Source: Piliocolobus tephrosceles
Taxonomy: Eukaryota > Chordata > Mammalia > Primates > Cercopithecidae
Assembly: GCF_002776525.5 (NCBI RefSeq)
Contig: NC_045438.1
Span: forward strand, 159,655,920-159,719,919
Length of the DNA: 64,000 nt
Direction: 5' to 3'
Under the pieces are notes generated by a model. The model was not told the origin of the DNA. It did no database searches and was given only the letters and a program-made list of their open reading frames with translations. Both the position numbers and the translations under genes were made by a program. Below, piece after piece: positions 33,894-45,690 of this stretch (positions are counted from its first letter, which is position 1; the number at the start of each line of letters is the position of its first letter).

Positions 33894-35812
33894 AAGTAAA
33901 AAACATTGGTGGTGAAGGTTTGATAGTATGGCCCAAGTTTTCTGGATAGTGACATAAAGCTGCCCAGTGACAAGCCTTCTTGTAAACACTAACTCAACTC
34001 TACAAGGCCACTGGCATGTATTTGGGTTAAAGAACTCCTTGAGACACACAAACTATACATTTATATGAAATGTTTAATTGAAAGATGCATGCCTGCATGA
34101 GATTGTATTCTTGTTTATGAAACTAAAAGGTACTTACCTGTACAGGTTGCTATACTTGCATTACATGCAAACAGACTTAGAGATAATTTTAAAGTTCTAA
34201 GTAGTGTATATTTTCAAAAACTTTGATCCCTAAAGAGGGAAATAGAAGTCATCAATAAACTTGGCTCTGACTTGCATTAGTCATGGATTCAGAGAATCAT
34301 GAGCTCAGATTCCAGTAAATACCTGTACAACAGAAGAAAAGCCATTCAACATTTCAACACTGGAAAACATTTGCGTGAGAAAGTTTTTCATAAAGGGAAG
34401 ATCAATCCCCCCTCCACTAACTGAAAACAAAATTAATTACCACAGTTGGCAGGAGATAAATGGTTTCAATGCACAGAATTGTGTAATTACAGCAGCTGCA
34501 AAGCTGGAAACCTGTTCCTAACTTTGAACCTCAACCTCGACTTGACATTTCTCCCCATGTTCAGTTGTGCCACTAGCAAGCATATTCAAGGTTCCTTCAT
34601 CCTGCTTCCATAATTATATGTTGGGGTGCAGAAGTAATCATTGACTCCATTGCCTACGTGAACCTTATCATCCTCTGCTTTGCAAAAGGTATGCTGTATC
34701 ATCTTTTGAAGTGTTGAAATCTCCAGAGAGAAAAATTTATTAGGAGAAAGTTACTGGTATGGCAACAAAATTAATTCTGCCAGAACATGTCAAATTAACC
34801 ATCCTCCTAAAGACTGGGGTCACAGCCAAGTTCAGAAATGGATAAATATTCAGTATCAGTTTCTTCAACGTCACTTTAGGTTTAGTAAAGTCAAGGTAAA
34901 CATCACAATCTATCTCAACATTCCAATGTTTAGTCCAAAACAAAACTGGCTGGAAAACAAGAGGTTAAGAACTAGGGAAACATTTCAAACAATTCTTTTT
35001 TTCCCTCCCCCTTTCCAAGCAGCAACAAAGGTTGTCAGTTAGGCTCTGTGGAGATTTTGGTTCTCCCTTTGAAGCAAAGAGAAAAGTTTTTAATCTCATC
35101 TTTAATTTTAATCCTTTAAAATATGTAAGTGATTTAGAAACGTACAAGTTAAATTTGGCAGACAAGCCTACTGGTAGAGAAGTAAAGCAATTTATTTCAA
35201 TTTTGCAATAATAAAATAGTTCAAAGCTGGCCACCTAAACTATCCAAATGCCTCAGCCACAAGCTGCAATCTACTGATTTTTAAAATTCCCCTTATCAAA
35301 AATGCTTAGAAGAGCAAAGTGTATGGTACAAACAAGGGAAGTGACAAGGAAGTATCAAAGAAACATGCTCATGCTTGAAAATTTATTTACATATTGGTTT
35401 GTTTCTCCTGTAAAGGAAAAAAAAACTCCATAAGCTTTTTGGAAAGTTTTTCTTATTCAAAGGGAGTTTTATCTTTTCAGAGTAATACATTTACAGGTTA
35501 CTATATTTAGGGATTCAAGTCATTCTTTTGACATACAGCTATATACTCATAGAATTCTCATGTGATTTACATCAAGTCAGAGACGGCAGGTCTTGCTTAA
35601 TAGTGGTATACTTGTGCCTGACAATGGTTGTTCAATTACTATTTCTACATTTTAATAAACACTCCTCACTCAGCAGAATAAAACAACCACCATTATAATG
35701 GTCACAACTTCTGTGAATCGGATTTGGAGAGTGTGCGGCATGGATGGCTTGCCTCTGCTCCATATCTGGCCACTCAAATGGGGAGATTCAAGACTGCAGG
35801 CAATGACTAGTC
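33894..35812. other. single-copy stretch
   Basis: Nearly 2 kb without a recognised repeat or gene. Minus-strand frames at 34740-34943 and 34965-35234 have no supporting features. Confidence 0.5.
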
Positions 35813-36156
35813 ATCTACAACAGGAATCCCCAGTCCCTGGACACAAACCAATACTGGTCTGCGGCCTGTTAGAAACCAGGCTGCATGGTAGGTGACCAGC
35901 CATCAGTTGAGCATTACCACCTGAGTCTGCCTCCTGTGAGATCAGTGGCAGCATCAGATTCTCATAGGAGCCCAAACCCTACTGTGAACTGTGCATGCAA
36001 GAGATCTAGGTTGTGTGCTTCTTATGAGGATCTAAGTAATGCCTGATGATCTAAGGTGGAACAGTTTCATCCCAAAACCATCTCGGTCTGTGGAAAAACT
36101 GTCTTCTACCAAACTGGTCCCTGGTACTGAAAAGGTTGGGGGCCACTGATCTAGAG
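35813..36156 (-). mobile_element. MER1B-type hAT-Charlie transposon
   Basis: The element is 35821-36148 (328 bp). Ends are CAGGAATCCCCAGTCCCTGG and AAAAGGTTGGGGGCCACTG, with CATCAGATTCTCATAGGAGC and AACAGTTTCATCCCAAAACC inside. Flanks ATCTACAA and ATCTAGAG agree at six of eight positions and fit the NTCTAGAN target consensus. Non-autonomous, no transposase. Confidence 0.92.
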
Positions 36157-37584
36157 GATCATGCACACACACATTTGTGGTCGTTGAGCATCATCTAGAC
36201 CTCAGTTAAGACTATGGACGAGAATGCCTACATGTGGCCTCTCCATCAGATTTCTTGGGCTTCCTTTCAATATGGTGGCTGGATTTTAAGTTGTGGTCTC
36301 AAGAGACAGGAAACAGAAGCTGACAGTTTCTTAACACCTGGACCCAGAAACTGGCATGGCATCACTTCTACTACTGATCAAGCAGGCACAGAGTCCAGAC
36401 TCAAGGTGATACATACCACATCTCACAATTAGAGGTGTCAAGGATTTGTGGACTAGAGTTGTATGCTCGTGTCCTCATCAAAGACATAATTTTTGGCAAT
36501 TACTTGACCTCTTATGCCCATTCCAATTAACTTTGTCTCTCTAATTTCTACCTAAGTTCTCACTGCCCATAATTATAAAGCTATAGCTCTTGCCTCCTGC
36601 CCCGTTCTCATCATTTTTTACTTCTTTATTGTCCACTCAGTTCACAACCTGATGGCAAATCTCCAATCCCCTGCTCTTGCCTAATGGGTGCTAATCATTA
36701 AGCATGGGGGTGATGCTGTTTGTTGGATGAGCAGAAAAAGGACTATAGGGTATGCTGAAGTGGAAACTAGAAGGAGACTAGCTAAGGGAAGATAGAAAAG
36801 CTTTTCATAGTCACTAAGGTGTAACACAGAAATCATTCCACTGACTTCTGGAAGGAAGCCAGTACAAATCTAGCTTATCTTTTAGTATTAATTTATTATA
36901 AACTTAAGTGTTAACTGGCCCAAACAAATCATTATTGCCAATTTTCATATAGCAAAAACAATTAAAATTTTAATGACAATCATATAGAAATAGCAAAAGC
37001 TCTAAAGATGTCATTTCCAACATCTTCAGATGGAATTTCCCATGGAAACCAAATGGAAAGTGATAAAAACTGCTTAATATAATTAATATGTATTTCTTAC
37101 ATGGAAATGTATAGTACTAAATCAGTGAGAACAATGAGACTGTATTTTAGAAATAAAATTAGCAAATGAAAGATAGGGATCAGCCACATTAACCTTACCT
37201 ATGAGATTTTACTGGTTTTTATGCTTGCTTGTTTTCTCTTTTTTGTTTCACTTTTCGTTTTGGAGGGTTTAGTTATTCTTGGTTTTGCATAATAATTTAA
37301 AAAATACTTGCACAATTTTAGAAGAGTGATACAATATTTTAAGCTGATTTACTTAAAGTTACTTATGCAATATAATCTCCATTTAATAGATATCCCATCA
37401 GTTCCCTTTTAAATGCCAGCCTGATGTTTCTTTTGAATGTGCTCACATGCAGGTGACTGGTGATACACCTCAGCTTTGCGTGGATTGTATTTGAGGCTAC
37501 ATGCTGAGACTTTGGATTTAAGAAGCTCTCAGTAACATCTGAGATTCTATGATCACCTACCTGTCCGTTAAGTTTTAGTACACT
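36157..37584. other. single-copy stretch
   Basis: No recognised repeat or gene. The 72-codon frame at 36214-36432 is unsupported. Confidence 0.5.
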
Positions 37585-37914
37585 AGAAAGTGAATCAGCT
37601 GGGCACGGTGGCTCACAACTGTAATCCCAGCACTTTGGGAGGCCAAGGCGGGAAGATTCCCTGAGGTCAGGAGTTGGAGACCAGCTGGGCCAATATGGTG
37701 AAACCCCATCTCTACCAAAAACACAAAAATTAGCCAGGTGTGGTGGTGGGCACCTGTAATCCTAGCTACTCGGGAGGCTAAGGCAGGAGAATCACTTCAA
37801 CCCGGGATGCGGAGGTTGCAGTGAGCTGAGATCATGCCACTGCACTCCAGCCTGGGCAATAAGAATGAGACTCTGTCTCAAAAAAAAAAAAAAAAAGAAG
37901 AAGAAAATGAATCA
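37585..37914 (+). mobile_element. AluS-type Alu with target duplication
   Basis: Alu at 37598-37901: GCTGGGCACGGTGGCTCACA, GAATCACTTCAACCCGGGAT and GCACTCCAGCCTGGGCAATA, with an A-rich tail ending AAGAAGAAG. Direct repeats AGAAAGTGAATCA (37585-37597) and AGAAAATGAATCA (37902-37914) differ at one position. Confidence 0.96.
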
Positions 37915-38778
37915 ACCCATCAAGGGCTGTGATACTTTGGGGGAAAGTAGAGTGGAATGAAAGAAACTGTCCTGCAGGACTGGATAAGCCAGATGGAAGC
38001 CAAATATCCACAGCTCAGGGTGAGTGCACTAAACTGAGAACTTCTAACAAACTCCCTGGAAACACTGTAAAATGAGATCAATGTTAACTAACACTTCATA
38101 GAAATCTCATGTCTTGAGAAAGTAGAGATTTTTCTTGATGGCAAGAGAAGCAGGGCAGCAGATAAGCCCAGGCCACTTGAAGGTCTCTGTACTGTTCCAT
38201 CTGCAAACATGAGATCCAGGAGACTCAGCTGTCACCATGGTTTTAGAACTTTTGTAGAGTCTTGAAGGAGGTTATTCCAGGGATGAATGAAAGATACATT
38301 GATCTTTGACTTAAAGCATGCCATAGAAATATAAGGATAGAGTGCCTTGGAAGTGGACAAATGCCAACATTAGGAATTGTTCATGGAATCCAAGCTCTGA
38401 GGCCTCCATTCTCTGGTAGATTACCCTACTCTCCTAGATAAAATACATGGCAGAGTAAAGAATCCCCAGGATATATAGGTCAAGAGATAATTCTGTCATT
38501 GGCAGTTAGATAGAAGGTCAACATAGAATATCAGGGGACCACATGGCCGTATTAAAGCATTTTGGATGTCATTGCAAACCAGGATCAGGGCTGCATTCTG
38601 TTATTGAAGCTAAATACAGAAGAGTGGGGAGGGACGGAGACAGAGGGTAAAGCAACTGTACCAAGGCTCCTGTGTGGCACCATCATCATTCTCTTAGCTC
38701 TTGATGTTGAATGTCTTCAGGGTCTTTCAGATAAGGCCTTTCTGAAGGCCGCAGCATCCTTCAGAAGAGACCTTTAGA
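37915..38778. other. single-copy sequence
   Basis: No recognised repeat or gene. A 71-codon frame at 38562-38777 has no domain signature. Confidence 0.5.
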
Positions 38779-38860
38779 CTTTTTCTCCTATTTATTAATG
38801 CTTAGTACCTAACTATTTAGGTGCTTCACACTTCTTCTCTTATTTATTAAGGCTTAGTTC
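38779..38860 (+). repeat. imperfect 30-bp duplication, 52-bp period
   Basis: Words at 38779-38808 (CTCCTATTTATTAATGCTTA core) and 38831-38860 (CTCTTATTTATTAAGGCTTA core) are identical at 26 of 30 positions. Confidence 0.7.
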
Positions 38861-38910
38861 TTCACTGACTCCAATGGCTTTATAAGATGAAGACTCTCAA
38901 GTGTTCTAAC

Positions 38911-38952
38911 TTAGAGCATAAATTAGAACATATGCTCTAATTTCATATGTTC
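38911..38952. repeat. two interlocking inverted repeats
   Basis: TTAGAGCATA (38911-38920) pairs with TATGCTCTAA (38931-38940). GAACATATG (38926-38934) pairs with CATATGTTC (38944-38952). The two hairpins share bases and exclude one another. Confidence 0.75.
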
Positions 38953-39636
38953 GGCTGCATAATCAATATCTCTGCTTGATGCTTAATAGGCATCTTGAAG
39001 TCAACATTGCCAGAAACAATACAGTGGTGACTCCTTCTGAGATTAGAGGCCCAAAAGATAAAATCCTATAGGATGAGGATAATTAGGTTACTCATAGTCT
39101 ACTGTACATCTCTAAGCAAACCCAATGTTTGGAAAGTGTGCCCACAGATTACCTTCTAGACATCAGGATCCACAGAATTGCTGTGACTGCTTCTACACCC
39201 TTAGACTCCAACTATAAATGAATGACAGAATGCCAGACTGCCCCAGATCAGGGAATAAAGGAGACACTCCCACATTGCCTTTATATGTGATTAAGACGTC
39301 AGGTTTGTTGACCATACTCACTACAGGCATGAACAATTCAAGTGATACAACATGAAATAGCACAGTCATAATAAATGCCATGCAATGAATTCTCATAAGT
39401 ATCCCTTTGCTTGACTTTAGGCTAACATAAATGCTGAAGCAATGGCTAATATCCAGTACACCTGAGATAGTTCCTGGCAGCTGCTGAAGAAACATGGAAA
39501 ATGGACCAATAAGAACAGGCTGAAGAAGACTGAAGTCAGCAATGAGGCTGATAATTTATCAGAAAATTTGGTATGTGACAACTATTATAAAAGGTAGGGC
39601 ATTTATAGTTAATCATCATTCAGCAATTTGATCAAT
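38953..39636. other. single-copy sequence
   Basis: No recognised repeat. The 100-codon minus-strand frame at 39193-39495 has no identifiable domain. Confidence 0.45.
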
Positions 39637-39875
39637 GAAAGAGAAAGAAAGGAAGAAAGAGATAGAGAAAAAGAAAGGGAGGAAGGAGAAAGATGAAAGA
39701 AAGAAAGAGAGAAAGAAAGAAAGAGAGAAAGAGAGAAAGAAAGAGGAAGGAAGGAAGGAAGGAAGGAAGGAAGGAAGGAAGGAAGGAAGGNNNNNNNNNN
39801 GGAAGGAAGGAAGGAAGGAAGGAAGGAAGGAAGGAAGGAAGGAAGGAGAGAGAGACGGAGGGAGGGAGGGAGGCA
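39637..39875 (+). repeat. (GAAA)n/(GGAA)n purine tract containing a 10-N assembly gap
   Basis: GAAA-rich sequence gives way to (GGAA)n, then 10 N at 39791-39800, then more (GGAA)n and finally GGGA units. All open frames through it (Lys/Glu/Arg-rich or Pro/Ser/Phe-rich) are products of the simple repeat. The tract is homopurine on the plus strand. Confidence 0.96.
39791..39800. other. assembly gap (10 N) in the GGAA repeat
   Basis: The only ambiguous bases in the window. The gap sits in a pure GGAA tract, and its stated length of 10 is probably a placeholder. Confidence 0.97.
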
Positions 39876-39926
39876 GGATCAAGAAACAATGTATCCGAAA
39901 TATCAGTGAGGTCCGGATAGGCGCTC

Positions 39927-40025
39927 TGTCCTAGTCAGTTTGAGCTGCTGTAACAGAACACCACAGACTGTCTGCTTAAGCAATAAACACTGAATTCTCT
40001 CAGTTCTAGAGGCTAGGAAGTCTCC
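39927..40025 (-). mobile_element. MLT1-type LTR fragment, antisense
   Basis: CTAGTCAGTTTGAGCTGCTG, AACAGAACACCACAGACTGT and CTCAGTTCTAGAGGCTAGGA match the 3' 100 bp of a MaLR LTR in reverse. The rest of the LTR is missing. It lies 52 bp after the purine tract. Confidence 0.75.
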
Positions 40026-41374
40026 AGGCACTTATGCCCAATCCTTGTACTTTGCTTCTTGGACTGCCCCAGCATCTCAGAGTGAATTTCTGCCTTTGTT
40101 TCTTAGCTAATTCTTACCAAATTCTACAGAAAAGTCAAGAACAATGAGGACAGAAGAAAGAACTAAAAAGAATACAATTATTGATGACTGTGATCCCAGC
40201 AAAATGCTGAGTAAGTAAGACTGAAATTTCAAAGGATTAAAAGAAAGACTGTTAGAGGATGAACACAGCGGGTTGACAGCATTTATTTAATACATGTCAG
40301 CAGTTAAAGCAAAGTGAAATAAAATGATGGCTAGAAGAGGCAGACTATAAAGGGAAGAACTTTTTAAGAAAGGAGAGCCTGAGTGTTTGAAGGCAAGGAG
40401 AAAGGAATCGCTGTAATGAGAAAGACTTAAATCACAGTCAAGGGAAAAAATAAGCTTCAGAATGAGATACCTCAAAATAACAACTGGACAGAACCTAGGA
40501 CACAAATGGGGAGTGTTTGTTGCAGTGAACAGGACTCAGCATGAGAGCTTAGCACAAAGGAAGAGATGAGTAAGAGAAAGTGATGAAAGTGGATGTTTCT
40601 GCAATGACTAGGGTTGGACTGTGAGAAAGAGGAAGTAAAAGTTGGTTTGGAACAGGGCCACAGGTAAAAGCAGTAAGGAATCAGAAGGGATAAATAGAAG
40701 AGCTTCCAAGAAGAAGCAAGTGCCAACGTGTAGCTGGAAACAACATCTGCCATTTAAGTCTACATTTTTCTAGAAACAGAATTTAAAGCTATAAGATACC
40801 CCAGGAATGTTTTTTAATTTTTCCTAGTGATAATCTATGATCTAAAGACAGGTGTGAATAATGTATATTTAATAATTATTTTTGATTGGGGGGTTGATGT
40901 TGAAGGCTTGTCTAAAATCAAGAGACTTCAGGAGTCTAGACTGATGTGTATGAGCCACTAAAACTAGAGACAGTCTCATCATTCAGCTGGGGAAAGATGA
41001 TGTCATCAAAAGACATGAAATATTGGGGCAAAATAAAATAAACTAAAAGGGAGTGTGGATCAGGAGTGGAGAGATACTGAGAGGTAGGTTCAATCGGGGT
41101 AAAAAAGAGGGATAGATGGCAAGCAAAACAGTGTGTCTGCAATGAGCCCACCAACTCTGAGATTTCAGTCGTATATGATGAGCAATTCCAGAGCATGGCA
41201 GCCAAACAGGGAGAGGAGAATGCTGCGACTGTTGATACTATGAGTCCATAAAGCTTGCTTGATGAACTTTCAGTAGGAAAGCCAATGTCACTGAGAACAA
41301 TGCTCAGAAAGGAAGAAGACACGAATCAAATATTCTAACAGTGACTAAGGAGGGTAAAATCTGGAATAGACCCA
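40026..41374. other. unassigned stretch, possibly ancient repeat
   Basis: Purine-rich sequence without recognised genes. Minus-strand frames at 40472-40753 and 40936-41322 (128 codons) are long for the region but have no recognisable domain, and their composition follows the purine-rich strand. It could be a very old LINE-type repeat. Confidence 0.35.
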
Positions 41375-41575
41375 AGGTTGACTCCCAGCCGTTTCACTTT
41401 ACAGTTATCGTTGGACGAGTTATTCAACATTGTGAGCTTCATTCTCCTCTGCTACAGAATGGAAACAATAAGTAGACACCTCTTTAATATGATGATGAAT
41501 AAATAAAATAAGGCACACCAAGTGCTTAGCATGGAACCACCACAGAGTAATTCCTCAGGAAATGCTAGGAAATAC
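41375..41575 (+). repeat. MIR
   Basis: TTGGACGAGTTATTCAACAT, CATTCTCCTCTGCTACAGAA, TGGAAACAATAAGTAGACAC and AGTGCTTAGCATGGAACC follow MIR from core to 3' end. Confidence 0.7.
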
Positions 41576-44145
41576 CCGTAGAAGGACAAAAATCAAATGC
41601 GGGGAGCCCTCTAGGGTAGCTGGAATGATTAAGAAAGGAAGCATAAAGAGGTATCTGGAAGACTTTGAAAGACAAGGCATGATGGAAAGCTGGCAGTGTT
41701 CTGGAAAGATCCATCAAAAATGGCAGAGGGAAAGGCATGTGTCTGTTAAGACACGAGAAAAAAGGAAAAAGTGAAAATGAAAAATGGGCTCAAGAGAGAC
41801 AAAATTTCCCCAGTATCCAATCAAAGACTTTGTAAGACACAATCAAAAGGAGTAGGGGAAATGAGGGGAAAGTATAAGGCAGTGGTAAACGCCCCAAGAA
41901 GAGATGAGCAGGAAAACGTTAGCTGTCGCGAGCACTGGAAAAGATTAGAAGTGTCTATCTCCTCTCATCATCAAGACCCAGAAGATGTCTCCGCTAAACA
42001 AAAGGGGGAGAAGCATCTGTTTCTCAAAGACAAAGGGCCTAAATGTTTGTCTTCTGTTATCCCAAGAGCCAAGAACATAAAGTCAGAAAGAAAGATCACA
42101 TAAGACATCATCACATATGTGCTCACTAAGACCAAATAAGCTTTCACAGAAGTCTGGTTCTCATAACTAGAAAAACGCTACATAGACAATTTTATGTCAC
42201 TTTTTTTCCCTGTCTTTATGTTTCTGTCACCATGCTCAGGCCTCTCAAACATGTTTAAATAGTCATGGTTTAACATTAATGAGGTACATGATCTTGATCT
42301 GCTAATGATACAGATTATGTTTTCCACCCCAAATATTGATTATTGTACGATGTAAGTAGTATTGTTCTGTTAACATGCAGAACAGGTGAAAGCATCTTCC
42401 TACAGAATTCATAAAAATATGAAGAATCTGTGTGAACAATCTCTACTATTAATATCTGCTAACCTTAGCTACAAATTCATCTATTTCTATTTTCTTTGAG
42501 GTATCTTCCATCATCCTTTTATCTTCTGCTTCAGAATAAACACTTTTAGATTTTACTGGACTACAGAACTTTTATTTTCTAATCATTCAATGCCATCCAA
42601 AAACAAAAGTTACCGCAGGTTTTATAGTACATCATAATGGTGTTTGTGAGATTATACTGGGAAAACTGGAGGGGCAGGGGGAGGCTTCTACCTTTAGGCC
42701 CATACCATTTACATATGAGAGCCCAATACTGTTCAAATAAGTGAAGATCACAGCCTTCCAACACAAAATCAGCTACTAAAACATGGCCATAAGCAAAATA
42801 TTGAATCTTAAACTGAATTTGCACAAAATGGAAACGGACAGAAGGGCAGATCACTAAAACAGTATTGTTTTAATCTTTTCCATGATCCTTTATATGCATG
42901 GATTTCTCTACATTCTCCCCGGTATATTTTATAAAAATCACTTTGAGGTTTATGGAAAATGGAGCATAAAGTGAGCAGTTTTTTAAAAATGAGTTGCATG
43001 GAAGAAAGAACAGCAACTAAGATTTTTGCAATTAATTTGATAGACTTCCAGTCGGAAGTATTTAGTTTATCTGCACATATAAAATGAATATTAAAATATT
43101 CATACCCCAAGGCTACCAGCAAAAGTAGATAACAGCTGTTGGTCTAAAATGTGGTTTCATTATGCAGAGATTGGAATAAGCTTGTAATTATGAATTAAAG
43201 CTAGAGCAGTTAAAAAATGTTGAGTAGATTTTCTAACCTCAACATTTAAAATCAGTTTTCTGTTAAGAAATAAAGAAAGTGTTCACAGCAATGAGCTTTC
43301 AAGTGGTATCAGCAATAGCAGACTTGCTTTTGCTCACCTCAAAGAGAAAAATGCAATAGATCCTTCACATAAATTTCTTAATGATTTTTTTTCCTAAAAC
43401 AGGTTTGATTATCTTATACTGAGTCCATATTCCAAACAAACAAGACTCTAGCTTAATATTTGTTTTAGACCTGAAGACCCACTAATACAAGGAAACAAGG
43501 GTTTAAAAATTATTTTGGTTAATAATGCACATTGTGAGTTTTTTACATATATGTATTCTTTTTCCTGGGACATGATACCATTACAACAGAGGAACTATTT
43601 TTAAGGTAGTTATACTTTCAGATTAACAAAATGAAGTATTATGAATAATATAATTTTCTTATTTGAAAATCACTGAAGTTAGAAATATATTTTTAATTGC
43701 ATTCTAGTAGTAAAAAATAGGATAATCTCTTTTCCTATTGTTTAAGTAATAATCCACTGAGAGTTGTGACTTTAGTTTAAAGCAATTTAAGTAATATAAA
43801 CTCTCTCACGAACACACACACACCCCCAACATAAACAAATCATATAGAACAGGGTAAAGCATGAAATAGATTACCCCTCTGTTTTCTCTCTCACGGCTCC
43901 CCTATTACGATCTGTTAAAAAGCAGGATGGATTATTACTGGAAAGAAAAAGACAAACTAGGATTGAACAATATGAATAGTGACTAAGAGATGCTTTTACA
44001 TTATTGTGATGCATTTCATTACGAATTACAAAGTATTTTAAAAATATTTTCTTAGATTAAGTGTTATTATCTGTTCTTCAAAATGAAGAAAACTGGCTTC
44101 AGAAATTATGTCCTAGACCCAAGATGAGTAACAGTTAAGTAGTAC
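41576..44145. other. single-copy stretch
   Basis: About 2.5 kb without a recognised repeat or gene. Plus-strand frames at 41562-41774 and 41771-42103 are Lys/Arg-rich and look like chance frames in purine-rich DNA. Minus-strand frames at 42579-42854 and 42808-43122 are likewise unsupported. Confidence 0.45.
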
Positions 44146-44621
44146 AAAAAAAAAAAAAAAAGATAAGAAACTCTGTGTCTGTTATTTATTGTGACATGAA
44201 CTTTCAGCTAAATTATGTGTGTCTTGGCACAATGAATCACATTCCCATGCTACGTTTTCCTTTTAATACTGTACTAATATATTCTGCCTCTCTGACTCTA
44301 AAATGTGCCTAGAAAACGAAGGGGAGCGTTGACACTATAACTCTCCTCTACAGATTCCACCTTCCTGGATCAGACGCAGGTGAAACAGCAAGACAGCACA
44401 GAAACTCTGCAACCATTCCCGTAGCTCCCACCAGCACCTTGAGTTTTGAGCTGCTCATGCAAAAGAAAGGGAGAACAGAAACAAAGATCTGAATCATGTT
44501 TTTTAAAAATCAGACTCTTTATTTTAAAATAATCTTAATAGCATAGCTGAACTGGGAAAGAGAAAAAGAGAAGTTCATCTTTGTTATACTTTATGTTTGA
44601 CACCTTTAAACATGGTATGCT
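44146..44621. other. A-run and single-copy sequence
   Basis: An A-run of about 15 begins at 44147. The remainder is unassigned. Confidence 0.5.
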
Positions 44622-44896
44622 GGGCCAGTGCAGTGGCTCACACTTGTAATCCCAGCACTTTGGAAGGCTGAGGCGGGTGATCACCTGAGGTCAGGAGTTT
44701 GAGAGCAGACTGACCAACATGGCGAAACCCCGTCTCTACTAAAAATACAAAAATTAGCTGGGTTTGGTGGTGCACACCTGTAACCCCAGTTACTCGGGAG
44801 GCTGAGGCAGGAGAATCTCTTGAACCCGGGAGGCAGAGATTGCAGTGAGCCGAGATCATGACACTGCACTCCAGCTTGGGCAACAGAGCGAGACTC
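44622..44896 (+). mobile_element. AluS-type Alu
   Basis: GGGCCAGTGCAGTGGCTCAC, GATCACCTGAGGTCAGGAGT, CATGGCGAAACCCCGTCTCT and GCACTCCAGCTTGGGCAACA identify it. The A-tail is absent and is replaced by a dinucleotide microsatellite. I could not identify a clear target duplication. Antisense frames are shadows. Confidence 0.96.
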
Positions 44897-44910
44897 CATC
44901 TCTCTCTCTC

Positions 44911-44954
<44 letters not shown>

Positions 44955-44993
44955 TGTGTGTGTGTGTGTGTATACATATATATATATATATAA
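44897..44993. repeat. compound (TC)n(TG)n(TA)n microsatellite
   Basis: (TC) to about 44913, (TG) to about 44971 with one TC interruption, then (TA) to 44993. It begins exactly at the end of the Alu body. The frame with Cys-Val repeats is this tract. Confidence 0.95.
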
Positions 44994-45595
44994 TTTGCTT
45001 ATCATAAAGATGACTTTCCTGTTATCCTTAACAGGAACCAAGAGAAACTTTGATGAGTGTAATCAGTCTGAAATCTGTTTTTATGCTCATCCTAAAAGAA
45101 GTTATAATGCAAAAATTAGAATCTAAATATTTCTTAGATATAAAACATTTTATAGCCAAATTATAAGTGAACATAAAGAAAAAGAGAGTATATTTCTTGT
45201 CCAAAAACTCAAGTAAATAAACAATAAAATAGTTAACATAAGTATTTAATACTTTGATGGTTTAAACTAGATAACCATGTTAATGTTTTAATTAGAAGTT
45301 CACAGGTAATATTAAATACAAAGGTAAACATTAAAAAATGTTCTAGTTATATTGTGGTGCTTTTTTTCCTAAGATAAAATGCCAATATAAAGGTAGTAGA
45401 TAATAGTAACAGAAACATGAAAAATGTTGAAAAGAATTTATTTTTCCTTGCAAATGCCAACACATAATTATACGGCAAGAATAGAACTTGTGTAATTTTT
45501 TACATAAAATAAAAGAAAAAATACCTTGAGAAGTAACATCAGCCCTTAGAGCACCTAAATACGATTTAACATCTTTGAAAATACCATACAAATAT
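44994..45595. other. single-copy sequence
   Basis: Nothing recognised. Confidence 0.5.
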
Positions 45596-45690
45596 TAATT
45601 AATCCTCACTTAAAAATGGAGGTAGATAAGCACCATCATCACCCTCTGATGAAGGAATAGACAGTGTGGTCAAGAGTCTGGCCCGAGGAC
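45596..45690 (-). repeat. possible MIR, antisense
   Basis: TTAATCCTCACTTAAAAATG, GAGGTAGATAAGCACCATCA and TCTGATGAAGGAATAGACAG follow the reverse complement of the MIR 3' half. Confidence 0.5.

Noticed and set aside
39635..39934. Lys/Glu/Arg/Gly-rich frames in the GGAA tract
   Set aside because: Products of a tetranucleotide repeat that even read through the N gap.
40936..41322. 128-codon minus-strand frame in apparently single-copy DNA
   Set aside because: No domain, signal peptide or splice context that I can defend; the purine-rich opposite strand gives Ser/Phe/Leu-rich frames by composition.
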